From Ctena decussata (lineage: Eukaryota > Mollusca > Bivalvia > Lucinida > Lucinidae), in contig OZ022501.1 in the NCBI GenBank assembly GCA_963989385.1, forward strand, positions 88,520,979-88,584,978: a stretch of 64,000 nt of DNA. Reading direction: 5' to 3'. A model generated the notes under the pieces. That model worked only from the letters and a program-made list of their open reading frames with translations, had not been told where the DNA came from and made no database searches. How positions within the stretch are numbered: position 1 is the stretch's first letter; each line of letters opens with the position of its first letter. Position numbers and translations under genes: made by a program. Shown here piece after piece: positions 22,113-31,880 of this stretch.

Positions 22113-22889
22113 ATAAAACGTCCTTTCCGCAGAACGGACTTCGTTTTTGTCGCACATGCTTTGGCAAGGTACGACAAAGGAGTTCACTGTTCCGTCAGTC
22201 CGTAAGTTATACCACAATAACATCGACCCTAGCGTTTAAATCTATTTCTTAGCAATCTGATCAGAGGTTTTGCCTGCCCTGGTCGTGCAAATACTGCACT
22301 TTAGAAACGCTTTAAGAAAACGTAAACTTTCAAGCCAGTTCCATCACGCCGCCACTCCTGTGTGATTTTACATGTATACCGGTCGGCTAAGGGCTTATTT
22401 TTGCATGAAGTCAATATAAGGGGTTAGAGTAAAGACATTATTAAGACAACATACAAATGCATAAAGTGTATAAATCAGCTGTTCATTCAATAACTTGCAG
22501 CCCACAACCAGCGGCCCACAGCCTGCAGAATAGTTAGTTTGCCTACATTAAAATTAGAAACAACTTTTCTTACCGGGACGAAGCCAGCACCCAGAAAGTG
22601 CATAAGACGTAACCCCACTATGTTCAATTTGTTTGACAACGGGGAATAGGTCCCTTAATAGGCAATCAAAAGAGTGCAGCAAACATTGGAGCACTGAAAT
22701 TTAGAAAATCCAATCCATTTCCACGCCGAGGACAAGAAAACAGCTTGAACTGCGCCGCGGACTGTAAAACATAAACAACTTTCTCAACCGATATTGAATT
22801 AGCATCACGGTTTTGCGCCGTGGTACAGATTAGAAACTAAATCTGCACAGAAGCAGTTTTAATAGCGTTAGAAGGTGAAAATCTGTGGA
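22113..22889. other. No recognisable gene
   Basis: Unassigned interior of the 4.8-kb TIR unit. Contains a CCGCGGACTGTAAAAC block inverted relative to 20281. Otherwise I see nothing in it. Confidence 0.35.
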
Positions 22890-23277
22890 AGATCATAAAA
22901 GTAAAAAGTATGCAAAGACCAGGAACTGAAACAATCAAAATCTAAATCCAGCCCTCAAACCATAGTTGGAAACAACTAAGATTACAAATAATCAAGATAC
23001 AGAGAATATATGGCCAACCGAGTGAGCAGCTTGTTCCCAAAAGGTGGCCACTCAGCAACCCAAACCGAACCAAAAATAATAAGAACATACATAAGGTAAA
23101 ACATCACAGAAACTCTGACACCAAAAACAGGCAACAGAGAACCACAACAGAACTACCGCCTTGGAACGGTCAGTAATGAATTACTGGGGGGCTTAAATCG
23201 ATTTTACAGGCCCAACCTCACCCTCAGTATCTGAAGTGGTACAAAACATTTAGTTGGTTGTTCGGTTCGCATGATAA

Positions 23278-23630
23278 ATAATGATAAAAGTTTAGATCCT
23301 TTAAGAGCAAAGAAAACATTCATAAGTAAGAAGTTGGGCCATACCGCGGTTTCGGCTATTCAAGCCTCATCAGTGACCCTTTAAATCTGGCACAAGGAGC
23401 CAGAGGAAAAAAACAGTAAATTTGCAGTTTTAACATGGCAGTCGTCTCAAAGACTGATATAAGTCGAAAAATACCAAAATATTTCAAATTTGTTTAGAAA
23501 ATGAATCTAAACGTATGATCATTTCTGACTTCTCAGAATATATTCCATGATCTCAAAGGACCAAAAGGAAAATATAATCTGCACTATAGATGAGTGCGGG
23601 GAGACTTTTTACGGCCGCCACACGGCACAA
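23278..23630 (-). mobile_element. 353-bp hammerhead-bearing segment (family X)
   Basis: Compared with copy c (junction at about 3717-3724), exactly this segment is extra: the flanks GTTAGAGGGTT and ATCATGCGAACC are adjacent at 3709-3730 but 353 bp apart here. On the minus strand it reads GTGTGGCGGCCGTAAAAAGT, TATAGTGCAGATTATATTTTCC, GGAATATATTCTGAGAAGTC, then the ribozyme. Relatives lie at 36741-36990 (minus) and 55545-55645 (plus). It could be a retrozyme-like insertion or an LTR-like piece of a Penelope-type element; no target duplication is obvious. Confidence 0.65.
23336..23379 (-). ncRNA. Hammerhead ribozyme, intact core
   Basis: Minus-strand order: stem I strand GGGTCA, CTGATGA, stem II GGCT and AGCC with a 5-nt loop, GAAA, stem III A-CC-GC-GG-U, then A as the nucleotide before the cleavage site, and stem I strand TGGCCC (6 bp including one U-G pair). 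Every conserved hammerhead position is present. Predicted self-cleavage falls after the A at plus position 23342. Stem III has only three pairs closing a two-base loop, as in the minimal type I hammerheads of Penelope-like elements, which often act better as dimers. The match was found by eye, without a covariance model. Confidence 0.85.
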
Positions 23631-24127
23631 CCCTCTAACTCGTCAATGAATCATCACGGTAAACACATAAATCAAATTTCAACACCTTAAGAAGCAAAGA
23701 AGAGGACTCAACAGATACAACGGGCCGTCTGACAGGTGGAGATCCCTGTCCTGCCAAACAACCGCACTGGAAATCTAAAGCAAAAGAAGGTCACCAGTTG
23801 AGCCCCGGTGGACCAAGCAACAGACAAAAAGGCTCCGGTCCCAACCAACTAAAATATATAGCTTTAGGTCGGGGCCATCATAGAGTCTGACGCCCGATCC
23901 CCCGGTGTGCAATTAAAGAGTGCAGCAAAGTTATCAACCGTAATTGGGTTAATCACTAAGTATGCAAACTGTCGCATAACATTTAAATTATAGCCAATAC
24001 GTTTGTGACGTATTATTATTTTTCGGAATTGATCAGAAAAATCAGTCCTACCCTTAATCTTTTTGAATTTGTATACTAAGTCACCATAAAACAACTTCTT
24101 TCTGCGACAAAAAATGGACTCACCCAC

Positions 24128-24630
24128 CTTCCCTTCTCAGTAAATCGATTCCTAAACAAAGCACTGCGCCGCGGGCAGGAACGCAAATCTCCGCCCAAAT
24201 GAAAACATTACAAAAGAATGCCCCGCGGTCATTATTCGCACTAAGTGAAGGGGTTGTGCCCAAAAAAAGACATTTTCCATAATTTGTAATAGATTTCTGA
24301 CAAAAAGCTCCGATATAGAAAGTAAGAATTGATTTTTTTCTCTCAAATGCCCAAAAGCAAACCACCATTATTAACGCAAATGGGAGTTATTGCTGGCCAA
24401 ACCCAAATCATTGTCATTTTTATGTTTCGATTCAGATATTTTGTCCCGATGCACAATTATTTCTGCTTGCAACAAATTTTAATCATTTTAAACTGACGGG
24501 GAAATCATTTGAAATATCATGTATGTCTACATTTAGTGTTGATGGTCGTTTGTTCTGATTTTATTAATACTTAAACTGACCGCCTATACTTACTCCGAGC
24601 TAAAAATACTCACGCCGGTCCAAGATTAGC
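24128..24630. other. No recognisable feature
   Basis: Unassigned interior of the TIR unit; short frames on the minus strand (24120-24368) resemble nothing known to me. Confidence 0.35.
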
Positions 24631-25039
24631 CGGAAATCAACCGATCCCAGAAAACGGTATTATACCTGTGCCTTAACGTTAAAAACGTCAAGGTCATATC
24701 AATGTCATAATTTGAACATTCTTGGTATTACTTGCGTGCGTATCCGATGCTACATCCCAGATTTCAAGGTCATCGGCCTATTGATTCCGAAGAAGAAGAT
24801 TTGTAAAGTTTTTTACCATATCTGGGCATGGCGGACATGTTGATCATCTGACCAGGACCGTTTGAACAACTCTTCGTTTCCCCGCCCTCTAGAGGCTCTA
24901 CATGAAATTTAGGTACTATAGGCCCAGCGGTTTTAGAGAAGTCGTTAGAAAATGTTGACAGAAGGACGAAGGACGGACGACGGAGCCTTACCATCCTATA
25001 AGCTCCCCGGAGCCGCTGGCTCAGGTGAACTTAAAAGCA

Positions 25040-25495
25040 TAAGACCTGCTAAGGGTAATATAATGAATATTTCTATGAAGGTTCAGCCTCGTAGAGCATA
25101 TGGTTTCTGAGGAGATAATTTTTTTTAAAGATATTTTTCTCATTTTTTCTTTTCATTTTGGTTTCCATGGGAACCAAGAAAAAGAGCAGTTGAAAAAAAA
25201 AACTATTTGGCTGATAGGAGACTTCTTTAGGAACATTTCTATATAAAGTGTTGTCAAAATATCAACAACCACTAAAAAAGAGCCAATTTTCACAAAGCAA
25301 AACTAATAGACTTGAATCCCCAAGCCCAATGATGCTACAGTTACAATTTCGACCCAATCGATCACTGGCTTTAAATGAGATGTTGTTAAAAAGTGTTGAC
25401 GACAGACAGACGACTATATACAACAAATGACAACGACGGAAACTGCCTATTCCATTATCTCCCGTGGAACCTCCAGCTGTGGTGGGTTTAAAATC
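25040..25495. mobile_element. Hairpin-family body fragment
   Basis: Contains GCCTCGTAGAGCATATGGTTTC, TTTGGTTTCCATGGGAACC, GTTGTCAAAATATC and a terminal-type GACGACAGACAGACGACTATA stretch before GGAAACTGCCTATTCC. Same family as 42632-44385. Non-coding. Confidence 0.55.
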
Positions 25496-25625
25496 TCGGA
25501 TAAAAACTATGATTGATAAAAGATAAGGACTCAACAGAACCAACGTGTTGCGACATATAGAGATCTCTGTGGTGTCAAACAACACCACTAAAAAATCACT
25601 AAATCTCAGGCCAACCAAATAAAAA
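25496..25625 (-). repeat. Retroelement downstream-region fragment
   Basis: Minus-strand read gives GGTGTTGTTTGACACCACAGAG and GTTGGTTCTGTTGAGTCC, the same blocks as at 3560-3660 and in the copies at 12040-12740 and 58350-58610. Short fragment only. Confidence 0.5.
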
Positions 25626-25680
25626 TAGCTTTATAAGTATTTTTAGGTTTTTGACAATGAGCTAAAGGTTACCAAGACGG

Positions 25681-25800
25681 TTGTATTAGGGATTTCCGAC
25701 ATAAGCTACGGTACAATAACCAACGAACGTTAGCGACGATAGGCGAACGATAGCAGACGTTAGAAGCTGTTTATTGGGGATTCATTATTTGGTTATCAAA
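25681..25800 (+). repeat. Left arm of a 6-kb-spaced inverted repeat
   Basis: TTTCCGACATAAGCTACGG at 25694-25712 and AACGAACGTTAGCGACGATA at 25723-25742 recur inverted at 31755-31880, with weaker similarity continuing about 60 bp inward (GACGTTAGAAG...). Similarity is about 80 percent or better by eye over 120 bp. The pair could be transposon termini or two independent copies; no clean target duplication was found. Confidence 0.65.
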
Positions 25801-25947
25801 TTTTCACTTTTATTTAAATTTTACAAATTCGCCGAATCCAAGAAGAGCATCCGTAGATGAATAACATTTGTATAGAAATAGGCAAAGGAATATACATATA
25901 AAGCATGGACATGTATACTGTATGAATGTATTCTGTACAATACCATA

Positions 25948-26185
25948 TGAGCCGCGACACGACAAAACCAACAATGTGGTTGTGCGCCCAGCGCAGACTC
26001 AGATCAGCCTGGGCATCCGCCCAGTCTGATCAGAGTCTTCGCTGTTCGCATGCTGGTAGCTTAGACTCTTAGCTACCTGTAGAGCACTTGTCAAAGAGTC
26101 TGATCAAACTGAGCGGCTGCCCAGGCTTACCTGAGTCTTCGCTGGGCGCACAACTACATTGTTGGTTTTGTCGTGTCGCGGCTCA
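25948..26185. mobile_element. 238-bp TIR MITE, second copy
   Basis: Same ends (TGAGCCGCGACACGACAAAA and its complement) and the same length as 19263-19500, with about 10 percent visible differences. TA flanks the left end (25946-25947); the right flank reads AT, so its duplication has mutated. Non-coding. Confidence 0.88.
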
Positions 26186-26639
26186 ATTAAAATAGGCCAC
26201 TGACATATTATGTTTAACATCTCACATAGCCACAGTAGCTGGTGATTTAGCGGTCCCAGCTTTACTGTTAAAAGGGGCAAAACATGGCAAGTCATCTAAC
26301 ATTACAAAGTATTTAGAAAATAAGTTTTCCGCCGTGCTAATCACGCACGCAACTCAACTATAGATGGCAGAAAATGCCGACAGTGTCTATAAATGCTTGC
26401 TAGCCACCGAAATGTTTTAATGTCATTTACAATATGCTCCACATACACCCGTCTGGAGCGCGCAGTTTCTTGTTAAACAACCGCTGTCGCCTCTGCTCAA
26501 ATCTGGCAACATTTCTAATAGCAACTGCTGTAGGGTGTTATCAGCGGATATTCATTAGGGTATATACTATACCCAAGCAGTCGCAGTTCTTGGCCACCAG
26601 GGTAACAACATACAGATTCGACTGGAGCCAGGTTAGTTC

Positions 26640-26860
26640 CTTTACAACAGTATTTCAGTCATATCAAGACGATGGGCGAGTGATAATGAAAGGCTGTGTG
26701 CAATGGGATCTCGTTTACTGTTGGAGATATTCCGCCTTCGGCTGGTACCGTGTCTGAGATCCACTGGATGTAGAATTGTGTGTGTATATATATTCTTGTA
26801 TTACGATGTTTTCCCAACTCCTCAGCGAAACTCAGCCAAGGCCGCAGTACCGGGGCACTG
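26640..26860 (+). repeat. Unnamed interspersed repeat, copy 1
   Basis: ACAGTATTTCAGTCATATCAAGACGATGGG, AAAGGCTGTGTGCAATGG and GCCGCAGTACCGGGGCACTG occur in the same order as at 35540-35790. Non-coding; identity unknown. The open frames through it (26434-26757 and 26703-27110) do not resemble known proteins. Confidence 0.55.
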
Positions 26861-27119
26861 TGAGTCAATCGGACTTCATGGAGATATAAATCTTTCCAAC
26901 CGTTACATGTATGAGAAGCGGAATATAAAAAGTGAAGTTAAATATGGATTGGTAATCTTTCTAACTGTCGTTGTTATTGTTTCGATTGTCATAACGATGT
27001 TCCCCAGAAGAAAAAATCGTAATTCGAATTTCCCAGTGTGCCATTTCATTGGATGGAAGCAACTCCCATCGAATCCAATCAAATTTTCCATAACAACATT
27101 TTCCGCATAACAGGCGCCT

Positions 27120-27367
27120 TTGTCAACAGAAGAATATCGTGTTTACCGACCGTGAACAGTCCCGGGTTCGATACCTCGTCCGGCCGCATACTTTCTTTTC
27201 TCCTTCCGCTGTTTCAAGAACGGCAGTAATCAGTTACTGGCGAAAGTAAGTGCAATTAACCGATTAGAAGTTCTAACCCTGCCCACGAATAGTGTGGTTA
27301 GGTTAAATCTGACCGTCCCGACATGACTATAGCTGTGTAACGTGGACGTAAAGCAACAACACAACAA
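27120..27367 (+). mobile_element. tRNA-derived SINE (copy 3), decayed head
   Basis: B box GGGTTCGATACC at about 27163, then the shared body TTACTGGCGAAAGTAAGTGC, GTGTGGTTAGGTTAAATC and CCGTCCCGACATGACTATAG, ending AAAGCAACAACACAACA. The A box half of the tRNA-like head is unrecognisable, so it would not be transcribed. No target duplication found. Confidence 0.75.
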
Positions 27368-27764
27368 TAGATACGGTCATCAGTGTTTTTGAACAATTAT
27401 GCGAAGTTGTGGGACTGTTTTACAGTTGGCCTAAAAATAACGCACAAAGGGGAACAAGTCAATGTGCGCTGCGGAAAATCCGACTTGCGAATGGGCCTTC
27501 GGCCACAGGTAAGTAAGGGACAAAGTGGACTTAGTATCCTTGGCTTGCGAAGATGAGCATAACCAAGATTCTATGCGATTATTGAAAATAAACAAATTCA
27601 CCCCCGGATCAGTCCAATCATGCAATTTCCGTATAAAACACCTTTAATTCAAGGGTAATATCTGTGATATTTTAATAAGCAAGCCACTTGGGGTTGGTCG
27701 TTACGAAAATTGAAACAGAAGGATTTGTGATATTTTTATACTTACAAAACCAATATGGTTGAAC
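27368..27764. other. No recognisable feature
   Basis: Spacer between SINE and fold-back element; nothing supported. Confidence 0.35.
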
Positions 27765-29446
27765 GAAAAGGAGGGGTATCAATTACGTGGGTTTTCTGTA
27801 TCCTACCAAAATTTTCTTTTTTGACTGATGGTATACTCAAGTGTGTCTAGTTTATTGAACCATATATAACTTTGGACAGAAAGCCCTAATTACTGAGTTA
27901 TGGGTCGACAGAAGTGGGTGGGTCACTTCTACATGGTTTTAGTCTGTCTTGTAATATTTTCTCATTTGGTGGGAGAGTACAACAGACAGACAACATGTAA
28001 TACAATGAATAACAGGACATCTAAAATGTGCTCCCATATCATTTTACTTGGTTTAATTTTAACATATGACAAAAAAGACTTCCTTTTACATCCAGCATTT
28101 TTGATATTTTAGATCTCTTTTTTTAATATTTCTTGGCGTCATTGCTAAATAAACTGACCAGTAATCATCCAACTCACGTCAAGGCAGCACCTTGACCAGG
28201 ACAATCGGATGATGTGACCAGAATATCACCATGACCTAGTTTTCATGGTTGACTGAACACATATACTTGTTAGAAAGATGGTTTCCATTCAACTTTATAA
28301 CCTAGTAATATAAAACTGTGGCCAAATTGATATCTTATCTGCTAGATATTGCCCCCCCCCCACCACCACCACATAATTATGATGAAAGGAGACGGAAGGG
28401 TTTCATTGCGGATCCCGTCGGCGTCTGTGTCGTCGCCAGCGTGACAGTTAGCTTTGTACCCATTTCTTAAATCGATGGGTGGAATTTTACCAAACTTGAA
28501 TCCGTGCAATTTGATCAAACTTGCTTGGAAACACAATAGGGACAAGCCTAACAGCTGATTCGGTTTTGTTAAATCTGACCCCATTTTTAAGGTCACAGGA
28601 GGTCTTAAAGTGTTAAATTTTCTGCGTCTGCGTTGGCGTGACAATTTCCTGTACCTACAAAACAATAAACGCGATTCTACGATACTTGCATGGATATATC
28701 ATTAGGACAAGCTTAAGAAGTAATTAAATTTTGTTGACCTTGACCTCATTTTCAAGGTCACAGAAGGACTTAATATGTGACGCAGACACAGACGCAGATG
28801 CCTACAAGATCCGCACTGAAGCCAACATATATTCCCTCACCATTAATGGCGGGGTTGTGTTGCATAGTGTAGCAGTTAAGATATTGATTTTACCAAAGTT
28901 TCGTAATTCTAGGTCATAAACTGAAGGAAAATCATCTCCCAAGCAAGTTTATGTGTACAGTCAACCATGAAAACTCTGTCATTGTGGAATTCTGGTCACA
29001 TCATCCAATTGTCCTGATCAAGGTGCTTCCTTGACATGAGGTGAATGATTACTGGTCACATTATTTAGCAATGACGCCAAGAAATATTAAAAATAGAGAA
29101 CAAATATATAAAAAATGCTTCATGTCAAAGGAAGTCTTTTTTTGACACCACATGTTCAAATTAAACCAAATAAAATCATACGGAAATTCATTTTAGATGT
29201 TCTGTTAATCATTTTATCTAACACTGTCTGTCTGTTGTACTCTCCTACCAAATGAGAATAGTTTTACAAGACGGGTTAAAACCATGTTGAATTACACCAC
29301 CCACAGCTCAGTAACTAGGGCTTTCGACCAAAATCAAATTTGGTTCAATAAACTAGATACACAGAAGTATATCATCAGTTAAAAAAAGAAAACTTTGGTA
29401 GGATGCAGAAAAACCACCTTATTGATACACCTCCTTTCAAATCCAA
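27765..29446. mobile_element. Fold-back element with ~490-bp inverted arms
   Basis: Left arm about 27765-28255 and right arm about 28955-29446 are reverse complements over their whole length (for example GGAGGGGTATCAAT against ATTGATACACCTCC, TTTGGTGGGAGAGTACAACA against TGTTGTACTCTCCTACC, and ATTTCTTGGCGTCATTGCTA against TAGCAATGACGCCAAGAAAT). By eye the arms are roughly 80 percent identical with small indels. The 700-bp centre is non-coding, contains a C tract at 28350-28360 and two related GGTCACAGGAGG and GGTCACAGAAGG stretches. Transcripts would fold into a long hairpin. No confident target duplication. Confidence 0.85.
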
Positions 29447-29984
29447 TAGACCGATTTAGTTTATATTACTTTTTAAGGTATGGACATTTCTGCAAACTTA
29501 GCAACATTAGAGAATTGACGGTCATGAATTTGTCCCAGATACTGCAAATATTTCGATATATCTTTGGCTCGTAACACTCTCTATGTACCCAGGGGTCAAC
29601 ATAGTACAATCTACAGCAAAACGGCGTTTTGTAATATGTTTTTATTTTTCATAAAAGTTTAACAGCATTAACAAGATTCCACGAAATGGCTTAGTATTGT
29701 GTATATATTTCGCAATTCTCAAAACTACATATTTCAAACAATGTTATGACTTGCGCTTTTGACGACGTAAATATCAGTGTGGGTGATCACGTTGAATTTC
29801 ACGGCATAGAAAATACTGGTAATTCCAGTACAACAATCTGCTACTATGCCCGAATGCAGATTTATAGAAGATAGCGTACGTAGAGAATGCGTAAGTACTT
29901 TAAACTGGTATTGTTCTCTTTGCTGAGACTTGACAAGTTTTACAGTTTAAACCTCAAACAATCGGAGCAACAACATTAATGGAG
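29447..29984. other. No recognisable feature
   Basis: About 540 bases without gene or repeat signal. Confidence 0.35.
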
Positions 29985-30170
29985 ATCTAGAATACCAAAT
30001 TTAAAGAGTAACTACACTTCAGGAACTGACTGAAGCAGATCCCAAACCCTATCCCCAACATCAAAGGGAAAGATTGACAAAGACATGCCAACAAACAATA
30101 AATTACAAGTGATAAGCCGAGTCAGCAGCTCTTTTCCAAATATGTGGCAACTCAGCTATCCTTATTGAAC
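29985..30170 (-). repeat. Retroelement downstream fragment
   Basis: Reverse complement of 59455-59605: GGATCCCAAACCCTATCCCC against GGGTATAGGGTTTGGGATCC, and AAGTGATAAGCCGAGTCAGC against GCTGACTCGGCTTATCACTT. The AGTTGCCAC...GGGAAAGAGCTGCTGACTCGG block is the diverged form of the block at 3940-3975 in copy c. Confidence 0.7.
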
Positions 30171-30332
30171 TAAATAATTTAGACCAACAGAAGGGTTACA
30201 ACAGACTAAGCAAATTATACGAAAAACATACGAAAAGCCTACATTCGGTTTCTGATATTGGGGGTCGATTTAAGGGACGGGTCATTTATTATCAGGTTGG
30301 GTGGGATGGGTAGTCTCACCTGATTTTTTTTC

Positions 30333-30410
30333 GACCCCCCCCCCCAGATAAGTGACAAAAAGTTAATGACACCCCCCCCCCCCCCCACACACACACACAC
30401 ACAACCACCA
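30333..30410. repeat. Poly-C and CA simple repeats
   Basis: Two C tracts (about 30336-30346 and 30372-30386), then ACACACACACACACAC. A separate C-rich stretch with CCCGCCCGCCCC periodicity lies at 30765-30800. Confidence 0.8.
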
Positions 30411-31200
30411 CCACACAACCCTACATTCACATGATAATGAACATATTATCTATCTTATGTCAGACTGACCACAATCAAACCTTCAAAAGACAATGAACAT
30501 TTTGTCTTTTGAACAGGTTAATTATTTATACAGATTAAAGGTCTATTTGTTTCGGCATTTGTTGTTGTTGTTGTAACTGTTTTTTAATGAATACACGTTT
30601 AAAAAAGTAGAACTAATCTGAAAATGTAGTAGTAATGGGTCCCCCAGAATCTGAGACATTTTTTTAAAATGAAGACTGATGGAAGAATTCTGACTCCGCC
30701 CCCTCCCCATATGCCTAAAGAAATATAACACCCTACCCCCCCTGCTCCATGGCTTAATGATTTCCCCGCCCGCCCCCGCCCGCCCCCGCCCGCCCCTCCC
30801 GCTTAAGTAGCTCACATAAAAATCCGCCCCGCCTTGTACCCCCCACCTGGTTATAAATGGCTTGTCCCTGATATAAAAAACAAACAACTTTAAAACCCAA
30901 GACAAAATCGGTAATATTACCTGAAAGTACTCATGATTACTCATTCTCTGGGCTTCATTTTAACAGAATACATACAGAAACGACAAGTTATTGAGTAAAA
31001 CGTGAAAAATCTCGGGGTTTCCTCTTAATGAAGTAAGAAAATGACGCAAGAACACAGGTGACCCAGAATATGTAATCTGATAATTACCAATGCTTTCATA
31101 AAACCTTTGTTTCACATTATTGACAGCCATAATACATGAAAAGTGCCTTTAAGTGTCACATCGGACACGGCCTTTTGATAAAAGCTTCCAATTACTGCTT

Positions 31201-31201
<1 letters not shown>

Positions 31202-31233
<32 letters not shown>

Positions 31234-31307
31234 TAAAAGCTACTGCTTGTATTGGACTGCAGTATGTGCGGCATTCGGACTCTTTTTTTTTTTTTTTTTT
31301 TTTTTAA
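31202..31307. repeat. Two long poly-T tracts
   Basis: T30-31 at about 31202-31232 and T22 at about 31284-31305. Possibly the A-rich tails of minus-strand retrocopies, but no retrocopy body was recognised next to them. Confidence 0.75.
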
Positions 31308-31754
31308 TAAATCTATTTTTCCTTCGTCTTTTTCTTTTCCTCCCTCTCTTTGCAAGTATGTGCAAGCGCTTGATACACAGTGATATTTCAAAGGACATTT
31401 TAACACAAAACAAGTTTTCATATACACAATGAGAATAGGTAAACAATGAGAATACATGTATATGTATATTGTTAATACTTTATGTTGGCTACGCATGATA
31501 GTGATACATTTATACAATGTATGGGATGCGCCGCGCGAATTTCTGGATACGATCTGCTGATATTAAGACTAACCTGCGCATGGGTACATCTCGCTATAGC
31601 GAGCGCAGTTCGCCTAAACATTGATGAAATCTTGCAGTTATCAGATATTGCATATGTCCTGACTAACCTGCGCATGTGTGCAGGCTGATATGGTCGTCCG
31701 CAGCTGAAGATAGTTTTCGTCATATGGCGAGACAGTATTACAAGCATATATAGC

Positions 31755-31880
31755 ACTTCTACAGATGGGCTAAATAAATAATGATTGCTCCCTAAAATCA
31801 GCCTTCTAACGTATACTATCGTCGCTAACGTTCGTTCGTTATGGTACCGTAGCTTATGTCGGAAATGCCTATTGGTACAA
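31755..31880 (-). repeat. Right arm of a 6-kb-spaced inverted repeat
   Basis: Contains TATCGTCGCTAACGTTCGTT and CCGTAGCTTATGTCGGAAAT, the reverse complement of 25681-25800. See that entry. Confidence 0.65.

Larger units (their letters stand above)
22890..24127 (-). pseudogene. Retroelement RT C-terminus plus downstream region, copy b
   Basis: On the minus strand, 24127-23864 encodes YGDLVYKFKKIKGRTDFSDQ, RHKRIGYNLNVMRQFAYLV and PITVDNFAALFNCTP, ending RASDSMMAPT with a stop. This is the conserved C-terminal end of the retroelement RT family whose earlier part is seen at 6150-6795. The same downstream sequence as at 3441-4103 follows (GACCTAAAGCTATATATTTT to TTGCATACTTTTT). It contains a 353-bp segment (23278-23630) absent from copy c. 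The RT coding part upstream of the YGDLVYKF block is missing, so this is a truncated copy. Confidence 0.78.
19829..24670. mobile_element. 4.84-kb TIR transposon shell, CCTTA duplication
   Basis: Left end CACAGGTATCATACCGTTTT and right end the complement of CACAGGTATAATACCGTTTT, continuing CTGGGATCGGTTGATTTC on both sides; weaker homology (CTGGCTCGGCG against TTGGACCGGCG) extends the TIR to about 58 bp. The 5-bp sequence CCTTA occurs directly outside both ends (19824-19828 and 24671-24675), a target duplication inside the hairpin-family body. No transposase was recognised; the interior holds a LINE (20640-21945) and a retroelement remnant (22890-24127). Five-bp duplications are typical of Transib-type elements, but without a transposase the superfamily is undetermined. 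Confidence 0.78.
18303..25033 (-). mobile_element. Hairpin-ended element, broken by MITE and 4.8-kb TIR unit
   Basis: Its left border ACAAGAGGACCCTGAGGGCC (18303) and ATCGCTCACCTGAG are the reverse complement of the right end of the element at 13141-14634. Its right border, with CATCCTATAAGCTCCCCGGAG then TGGCTCAGGTGAACTTAA (about 25033), corresponds to the start. Body units match those of 13141-14634 (CCAAGGTCATCATTTGAA, GGCATGACAGCCATGTTGG). Two later insertions are visible: 19263-19500 and 19829-24670. Without them the element is about 1.65 kb, the expected size. No coding capacity of its own. Confidence 0.75.

Noticed and set aside
26703..27110. 135-codon frame with a hydrophobic stretch (VIFLTVVVIVSIVITMF) as a membrane protein gene
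   Set aside because: The frame crosses an interspersed repeat, has no similarity I recognise and no supporting splice or promoter signals.
31149..31517. 122-codon minus-strand frame with lysine runs
   Set aside because: The lysines come from the poly-T tracts; the rest is low complexity.
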